Source of the DNA: Colwellia sp. RSH04
Lineage (GTDB): Bacteria; Pseudomonadota; Gammaproteobacteria; Enterobacterales; Alteromonadaceae
Assembly: GCF_003545765.1 (NCBI RefSeq)
Contig: NZ_QXIO01000002.1
Coordinates: forward strand, 310,001 to 374,000
Direction: 5' to 3'
DNA length: 64,000 bases
Positions 58,340 to 64,000 of this stretch are shown one piece after another; position 1 is the first letter of the stretch; each line of letters begins with the position of its first letter. A program made the translations under genes and the position numbers. The notes beneath the pieces are model-generated. The model did not search any database. It was not told the DNA's origin and worked only from the letters and a program-made list of their open reading frames with translations.

Positions 58340-59083
58340 TTAATTCACCTTACTCTCATCTAGCTTTGTTCTTTCTTCATGAAGTATTTTTTGTCCGATA
58401 GTGATTGAACGAACGGCTTTAGAGTTAAACTCTCGACTATAAAGAGTATAAACTACCCAGAGACTCATACCTGCTAATAATAGCGGATGAAAAAACCAAC
58501 ACATAGCTGCCAGTGCAAAGTAATAGGAACGCAAGCCATAATTATACGAATGCGCGGCTTGATCTTGTACTACAGCCATTTGCAAAGCATAAGCCTTAAG
58601 ATTGTCATTACCGCCAGACAAATCAATCGGTAACGCTCCCACCATGACATTTAAAAAACCATACTGCCTCATTGACCAAGTAAACTGGAAAAATGACAAA
58701 GCAAAAATGAATACGAGTAAGGCGAGTTTAATTTGAATAACTATTTGCGAAACTGAGTTAGTAAATGGAAAAGAAGCAATTACATTCGCTAACGTATCAA
58801 TTTTAGCAAACAACGTAAATAAACCAGCTAAAATCAATAAAGTACTCGATGCAAAAAAAGCAATATTTCGCTCAAGGTTTGCTAACAAGGCAGCCTCACC
58901 AACGCGAATATCTTTTTTAATAACCTCATACATCCAATGAATACGATGCTGGTGTAAAGATCTTGCTATACAGTCCGTTGTTTTTGCTTTCTTTTTTGCA
59001 AAGGCAGTATAGCCAAACCACGATATTAGAAAAACCAATATCCCAATAAAATCTAGTAAGGTAAAAGGCATGGTAAGTACCAT
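58340..59083 (-). CDS. DUF599-like membrane protein
   Basis: 247 residues, with four to five membrane helices (about 6-24, 72-96, 108-132, 190-220). HQHRIHWMYEVIKKDIRVGEAALLANLERNIAFFASSTLLILAGLFTLF is the family's main block. DQAAHSYNYGLRSYYFALAAMCWFFHP is the second. Its function is unknown. It is the first gene of a possible four-gene unit: DUF599, DUF2919, dnaQ and the TIGR03503 protein. ATGs at 59083 and 59071 are both possible starts. Confidence 0.8.
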   Translation of the reverse strand: MVLTMPFTLLDFIGILVFLISWFGYTAFAKKKAKTTDCIARSLHQHRIHWMYEVIKKDIRVGEAALLANLERNIAFFASSTLLILAGLFTLFAKIDTLANVIASFPFTNSVSQIVIQIKLALLVFIFALSFFQFTWSMRQYGFLNVMVGALPIDLSGGNDNLKAYALQMAVVQDQAAHSYNYGLRSYYFALAAMCWFFHPLLLAGMSLWVVYTLYSREFNSKAVRSITIGQKILHEERTKLDESKVN

Positions 59084-59285
59084 ATAAAATTAACATTTAG
59101 TTGGTTAGCAATAATATATTGTTAGTAATTTTACACAAGCATAAAACACTTATCTTATTATTCATGCGCATTATCGTGTTTGCTTTGACATAACTCTCAT
59201 TATTGAACAACATAGCTTCAATCATTTTTGTACAAAATACATTTAGTTTAATCTATATAATTAAATTGGAGCTTTGGCGTTTTAT

Positions 59286-61667
59286 ATGAGTAAACATGCT
59301 GTTTTATTTGCTTTTTTAATTTTATTTCATCATTCTAGCTACGCTTACCAAGCCACTATTTCTAATAAAAACTTTAATATTCCTACCGTCAAAGGTGAGA
59401 TAACTATCGACGCCAAACTTGATGAGCCACAATGGCAAATGGCACAACGAGTAGATATTAATATAGTCACTAGACCTTTTGATAACACACCAAGCCCTAT
59501 CGGTACTGAAGCTTTACTCATGGAAGATGGTGGAACCTTTTATATTGCCTTTGTTGCTAAAGATCCTGACCCCAAAAAAATCAGAGCCTTTTTAAAAGAC
59601 CGAGACCGTGCTTGGGGTAACGATCTTGTTGGAATCAAAATTGATACCTACAACGAACAACGCAGTGCTTATCGATTTATGGTTAACCCGCTGGGCGTAC
59701 AAATTGATGGTATTGAAAATGAGGTTACCAATAGTGAAAGCGACGCTTGGGATGGTATTTGGCATAGCGCAGGTGAAATAAACGAACAAGGCTATATTGT
59801 TGAAATGGCTTTGCCTTTACGTATGTTAAATTTCAATGAAAAACTTGAACGACAAACCTGGGGGATTGAGCTTGTACGTTTTTACCCTCGAGAACAAAAT
59901 CTTAGAATATCTAATATTAAATTACTACGTGGCAATAAATGTGAAATATGCCAATTAGCAAAGGCAACTGGCTTTCAAGAAGCTAAACAGGGTAATAATT
60001 TAATGATCACACCATCACTCGTGGCAAGTAGTGATGAAACTATTAATGAAGATGACGACACATTATGGGATAAAGACAATAATGTTGAAGCCAGTTTAGA
60101 CTTACGTTGGGGGATTACACCTGATATTTTACTTAATGCAACTCTCAATCCTGACTTTTCTACAGTAGAAAGCGATAATGCTCGCTTGAATATCAATAAT
60201 AACTTCGCCTTGTTCAATGAAGAAAAGCGTCCTTTTTTCTTAGATAATGCTGATTACTTTGATTCAAATTATAATTTGGTTTACACACGAAATATTAATG
60301 CGCCTAATTATGGTGGAAAACTGACCGGAAGACACAACAAACACTCTTTTGGTGTATTTGTTACTGATGACAGTTCAACAAACATTCTTATCCCAGGTAA
60401 CCGCTCATCATCTATTGCAACAATTGAAGACGAATCTCAAGCCACTGCTTTTCGATACCAGAACAATTATAACGATAAAATCACCTTAGGCTGGATAAGC
60501 ACCTTAAGAACAGCCCAAGATTATAAAAATATTGTAAATGGTGTTGATGGTAGAGTGAGATTTAATGATGAAGATGTCGCTAAATTTCAATTCGTGCAAT
60601 CTAATACAGAATATCCAGATGACTTTTATCAACAGTTTTGTGATGTAGATAATCAAGAAGAGTGCCAACCCCCAAGCGAAAATAATAATTGTGACCTCTA
60701 TGGTTGTGATTACAATGAAAGCGCCTTGAGAACACTTGAAAATGATAATTTCAAAGGGCACGCTTATAAATTAAGCTATGAACATACCGACAGTGCTTGG
60801 CATTACTTTGCCAAATATAACGAACAAAGCTCAGGATTTCGTGGGGATTTAGGCTTTATATCAAGGGTTGATTTCAATAAGTTTGTCACGGGTGGACAAC
60901 GACGTTGGTATGCTCCCAACAACACTTGGTGGAATGATATTTCAATATACTCTGACTGGGATATAAGTCATAACGATAATGGCGAATTAATTGAAAAAGA
61001 ATTCGATATAAACACTCAGTTAAGAGCTAAGTATGAATCTTATATTAAGCTGTCATACACTGACAGAGAACAAGTGGGTAGTCGTAAAGATAAGAGTAGC
61101 TTAGCTATTACAGGGAATACTGACTTATTTAATGAAAAGCAATGGGCACTTTTCAGCGAAATTAAACCGATACTAGGCTTATACGTAAATTTTCATGTTT
61201 CTGGTGGAGACGCTATAGATTATCGCAATAATCGTTTAGGAGAAAAACAACAATTAAGCTCTAAAATCAGTTGGAATATAAACAAACATTTAGAAATGAA
61301 ATTAAAACAAACTTATCGAAGCTTAGATGCTAAAAACAGACAAAACATTAATGATAATGTGTTTATTGCTCGCTTAACTGACTTTAGAGCCACTTATCAG
61401 TTTAATGTGATGAGTTTTCTTAGGTTCAGTTTTATTTATAATAATACTCATAGAAACCCAGATAATTATTTGTATACAGACCCTGATGATATCACCGCAC
61501 GCAGCAAAAGCTTATCAAGTGAAGTATTATATGCCTATAAAATTAACCCTCAAACCGTATTCTATTTAGGGTATTCATCTCATCATGGTACTGAAGAAGA
61601 TTTTAACCAATTAGAAAGAGACACTCACAGAGGCTTTCTTAAATTCAGCTACGCTTGGATTAAATAA
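59286..61667 (+). CDS. Outer-membrane protein with carbohydrate-binding family 9-like domain and beta-barrel (DUF5916-like), paralogue 1
   Basis: 793 residues from the ATG at 59286 (MSKHAVLFAFLILFHHSSYA signal peptide). Residues about 30-225 match the N-terminal CBM9-like domain: ITIDAKLDEPQWQMA, FYIAFVAKDPDPKKIRAFLKDRD, VNPLGVQIDGI, and AWDGIWHSAGEINEQGYIVEMALP. The rest is a long beta-rich region with the signature NPDFSTVESDNARLNINNNFALFNEEKRPFFLDNADYF and alternating polar and nonpolar strands that end in FLKFSYAWIK, as in an outer-membrane barrel. A CxxC pair (CEIC) occurs near residue 217. Its role is unknown. The next gene is a paralogue. Confidence 0.85.
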   Translation: MSKHAVLFAFLILFHHSSYAYQATISNKNFNIPTVKGEITIDAKLDEPQWQMAQRVDINIVTRPFDNTPSPIGTEALLMEDGGTFYIAFVAKDPDPKKIRAFLKDRDRAWGNDLVGIKIDTYNEQRSAYRFMVNPLGVQIDGIENEVTNSESDAWDGIWHSAGEINEQGYIVEMALPLRMLNFNEKLERQTWGIELVRFYPREQNLRISNIKLLRGNKCEICQLAKATGFQEAKQGNNLMITPSLVASSDETINEDDDTLWDKDNNVEASLDLRWGITPDILLNATLNPDFSTVESDNARLNINNNFALFNEEKRPFFLDNADYFDSNYNLVYTRNINAPNYGGKLTGRHNKHSFGVFVTDDSSTNILIPGNRSSSIATIEDESQATAFRYQNNYNDKITLGWISTLRTAQDYKNIVNGVDGRVRFNDEDVAKFQFVQSNTEYPDDFYQQFCDVDNQEECQPPSENNNCDLYGCDYNESALRTLENDNFKGHAYKLSYEHTDSAWHYFAKYNEQSSGFRGDLGFISRVDFNKFVTGGQRRWYAPNNTWWNDISIYSDWDISHNDNGELIEKEFDINTQLRAKYESYIKLSYTDREQVGSRKDKSSLAITGNTDLFNEKQWALFSEIKPILGLYVNFHVSGGDAIDYRNNRLGEKQQLSSKISWNINKHLEMKLKQTYRSLDAKNRQNINDNVFIARLTDFRATYQFNVMSFLRFSFIYNNTHRNPDNYLYTDPDDITARSKSLSSEVLYAYKINPQTVFYLGYSSHHGTEEDFNQLERDTHRGFLKFSYAWIK

Positions 61668-61788
61668 TGCACAAGATAGCCAGTAAAATATAAAGTAAAT
61701 ATTGTGTTAATAGCATAAACTTGTACAATCTATTTATTCATTAGCTTTTATAAGCTGTTAAAAACAATAATAAATTTATGGATAATTT

Positions 61789-64000
61789 ATGCAAAAGCTT
61801 AGTCGTTCCAGCTTTACACTAATCACTGGCCTATTAATTAGTTCTGTTGCGTTTGCCAATAACAAAACCGCAGAGCTAACCGTTAAACTTCCTAACCCAG
61901 CTTCGGTTGAAAACAAAAACTTATCTATTCCGTATCAGGATAAATCCATTACTATTGATGGTGATTTATCAGATGAAATGTGGCAAAAAGCCCTTTCAGT
62001 TCCATTAGATATTGTTAATAGTCCATGGGATAACTTACCTTCTCCAATAAAAACTACCGCAAAAATCATAGAAAATGGCAAATATATATACGTAGCCTTT
62101 ATCGCTGATGATCCAGACCCCAAAAAAATTCAAGGTTTTTTAGGTGATCGAGATACAAAATGGTTTGATGATATTGTGGGTATAAAGTTAGATCCTCATA
62201 ATAACAGACGGTTAAATTATGAGTTTTTTGTCAACCCTTTTGGTGTTCAAAATGACGCTATTTTTAATGAAATTACAGGCGAAGCTAACGATTTATGGGA
62301 CGGTATCTGGTATTCATATGGAAAAATAACCGATCAAGGTTACCAAGTTGAAATGGCTATTCCTTACAGCATTTTAAATTTTGAAGAAACCGAACAAGAA
62401 AAAAAATGGGCGATAGAGCTCGTGAGAAGTTACCCTAGAGAAACACGATTAAGAATCTCTCATGTCCCATTAGACAGAAATAACCCTTGCTGGTTATGTC
62501 AATACCCTGAAGCTGTTGGTTTTAAACAAGCAAAAACAGGCAAAAATTTACGAATCACCCCTGCTGTAACAGCAAATAGTGAACAAAGTAAAAACATCTA
62601 TGATCCTCAAAGTCACTGGGAAAAAGATAACGATATTGAAGCGGGTATAGATTTACGTTGGGGCATTGATGCTAATACCTCCCTAAACGCAACACTAAAC
62701 CCTGATTTCTCAACTGTTGAAGCAGATGCAGGTCAATTAAGTGTAAATACTACCTTTTCATTATTTTATGATGAGAAACGAGCGTTTTTCTTAGATAACA
62801 GTGATTATTTTAAATCAAATTACGATCTGGTTTATACAAGAAACATTGCCGATCCTGATTACGGTGCAAAGTTAACTGGGCGTTCAAATGAGCATAGCTA
62901 TGGTGTTTTTTTAACGAATGATACTGAAACAAACTTTGTAATGCCTGGCAATCTCAGTGCTAATATTGCTTCACTTTCACAAAAAAGCCACTCAAGTGCT
63001 CTACGTTATCGCTATGATCATGATGACAATTTATCTGTTGGCGTTATTTCGACTTTAAGAAAATCTGATAATTACCATAATTACTTAACGGGTGTTGATG
63101 GTAAATACCGCATCAATAATTCAAACTGGTTTAGGGCACAAGTACTTAGCTCACAAACACAATACCCTGATGATCTTGCAAGTAGCTTTTGTGATGATGA
63201 TTTATCCACATGTACCTATGCAGAACAAGCACTTAGAAGTAAACATGACGATGAATTTTCTGACCAAGCGATTAAACTCGATTTTAATCACGATTCTGAA
63301 TATTGGTTAGCCCATATAGGTCATGAAAATATCGGTGAAGACTTTCGCGCCGACTTAGGATACATGACCAAAGTGGATATGCATAAAAACCAAGCAAGTA
63401 TCGGTCGCCGATTCTATTCAGAACAAGGTAGCTTATGGCAAGAAGCCAAGTTATCTGGTCGTTGGTACAATATTGAAAATGAAAACAATGAATTTATTGA
63501 ACGATACCTTAGTACCAACTTTGAGATTGATGGGCCTAAACAGCTTTATACTGATATTCGCTTAAGCCATGCTGAAAAAGTAGGTTTAAGGCACGATAAA
63601 ACAAGCTTAGCAATTGATGGGAATACCAACCAATTTACTGAAAACCAAGTAAATATCTATGTAAAAGCAAGACCACATCCTCGATTTTACCTGAGTGTTG
63701 ATATGACAGTCGGTGATAAAATTGATTACTACAATGATCGTTTAGGTGAGCTACAAGAGTTTTCAACTAACCTAACATGGAATGCGACGAATCACTTGGA
63801 AGTTGATATCACCCACACTATCAGTAATTTAGATGCTAACAACCTAGTACCTGAACTCGGTGACAATGTTTATACCGCAAACTTAACAGACCTTCGAATT
63901 TCATATCAATTCGATGTAAGAAGTTATTTAAAACTTAGCTTAGTTTATACCGATATAGCTAGAAACAAATTCAATAACCCAGAAATAAACGTTTCTCAAA
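61789..64000 (+). CDS. Outer-membrane CBM9-like/beta-barrel protein (DUF5916-like), paralogue 2, 3' end outside window
   Basis: About 737 residues are visible; the frame is open at the right edge. It starts MQKLSRSSFTLITGLLISSVAFA (signal peptide). It follows the same plan as the gene before it: ITIDGDLSDEMWQKA, YVAFIADDPDPKKIQGFLGDRD, VNPFGVQNDAI, DLWDGIWYSYGKITDQGYQVEMAIP, CWLC, and NPDFSTVEADAGQLSVNTTFSLFYDEKRAFFLDNSDYF. It lies 121 bp behind paralogue 1 on the same strand, so a tandem duplication followed by divergence is likely. Another ATG (61778) lies upstream in a different frame and is not the start. Confidence 0.85.
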   Translation, partial: MQKLSRSSFTLITGLLISSVAFANNKTAELTVKLPNPASVENKNLSIPYQDKSITIDGDLSDEMWQKALSVPLDIVNSPWDNLPSPIKTTAKIIENGKYIYVAFIADDPDPKKIQGFLGDRDTKWFDDIVGIKLDPHNNRRLNYEFFVNPFGVQNDAIFNEITGEANDLWDGIWYSYGKITDQGYQVEMAIPYSILNFEETEQEKKWAIELVRSYPRETRLRISHVPLDRNNPCWLCQYPEAVGFKQAKTGKNLRITPAVTANSEQSKNIYDPQSHWEKDNDIEAGIDLRWGIDANTSLNATLNPDFSTVEADAGQLSVNTTFSLFYDEKRAFFLDNSDYFKSNYDLVYTRNIADPDYGAKLTGRSNEHSYGVFLTNDTETNFVMPGNLSANIASLSQKSHSSALRYRYDHDDNLSVGVISTLRKSDNYHNYLTGVDGKYRINNSNWFRAQVLSSQTQYPDDLASSFCDDDLSTCTYAEQALRSKHDDEFSDQAIKLDFNHDSEYWLAHIGHENIGEDFRADLGYMTKVDMHKNQASIGRRFYSEQGSLWQEAKLSGRWYNIENENNEFIERYLSTNFEIDGPKQLYTDIRLSHAEKVGLRHDKTSLAIDGNTNQFTENQVNIYVKARPHPRFYLSVDMTVGDKIDYYNDRLGELQEFSTNLTWNATNHLEVDITHTISNLDANNLVPELGDNVYTANLTDLRISYQFDVRSYLKLSLVYTDIARNKFNNPEINVSQ

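Noticed and set aside
61778..61788. ATG at 61778 as start of paralogue 2
   Set aside because: It is in a different frame and would not give the signal peptide. The ATG at 61789 does.
63092..63310. 72-codon frame on the + strand
   Set aside because: It lies inside the larger open frame from 61789 to the window edge, whose product aligns with the neighbouring paralogue throughout.

Overview
The window looks like a chromosomal segment of a cold-marine gammaproteobacterium of the Alteromonadales, most like Colwellia or a close relative such as Thalassotalea. The reasons are the low G+C content, the gene neighbourhoods (thrS-infC-rpmI-rplT; cspD/clpS-clpA next to icd; rluE-mnmA-hflD-purB), and above all a dimeric NADP-isocitrate dehydrogenase gene directly behind a monomeric one. 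Two isozymes in tandem is an arrangement known from Colwellia maris (formerly Vibrio sp. ABE-1). This assignment is inference from gene content, not from a database search.

Layout, left to right. 1-8.7 kb: a lipoprotein joining a peptidoglycan amidase to a penicillin-binding-protein-like serine hydrolase (cut by the left edge), alanine racemase, a membrane diguanylate cyclase paired with an orphan solute-binding protein, the divergent queE/queC genes of queuosine synthesis, and a voltage-gated-type K+ channel. 8.8-12.4 kb: uvrB translationally coupled behind a MATE exporter. 12.7-13.8 kb: a tRNA-Asn array driven by a near-consensus promoter, with three intact tRNAs and four 94-nt degenerate tRNA-like copies that share the same two insertion sites. 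13.8-19.7 kb: a three-gene RND efflux operon. 20-31 kb: clpA, clpS, cspD, both isocitrate dehydrogenases, rluE, mnmA, hflD and purB.

31-36.5 kb holds two GNAT-like proteins, a leucine dehydrogenase-type enzyme, a periplasmic binding protein and purC. 36.7-40.1 kb is the translation cluster rplT-rpmI-infC-thrS. It carries two probable autoregulatory signals: an AUU start candidate in infC and a tRNA-Thr-anticodon-like hairpin ahead of thrS. 40.5-48.9 kb is mixed housekeeping: a START-like protein, an FAD enzyme, a seven-iron ferredoxin, a fructosamine-kinase-like protein, a CPXCG protein, NorM, tRNA-Val, rlmF and a YafJ-like amidotransferase. 49-54.3 kb is fatty-acid oxidation: fadE, a TetR regulator and a second acyl-CoA dehydrogenase. 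54.3-55.0 kb has no gene but contains nested inverted repeats. 55.0-55.6 kb holds four identical tRNA-Asp genes under one strong promoter. The right end has dnaQ with a TIGR03503-type envelope protein, two small membrane proteins, and two tandem outer-membrane proteins with an N-terminal carbohydrate-binding-family-9-like domain, the second cut by the right edge.

I see no prophage, insertion sequence, CRISPR array or defence island. The most unusual structures are the tRNA-Asn array with its degenerate tRNA-like copies, the amidase/serine-hydrolase fusion, the solute-binding protein/diguanylate cyclase pair, the thrS leader hairpin and the nested inverted repeats at 54.7 kb.
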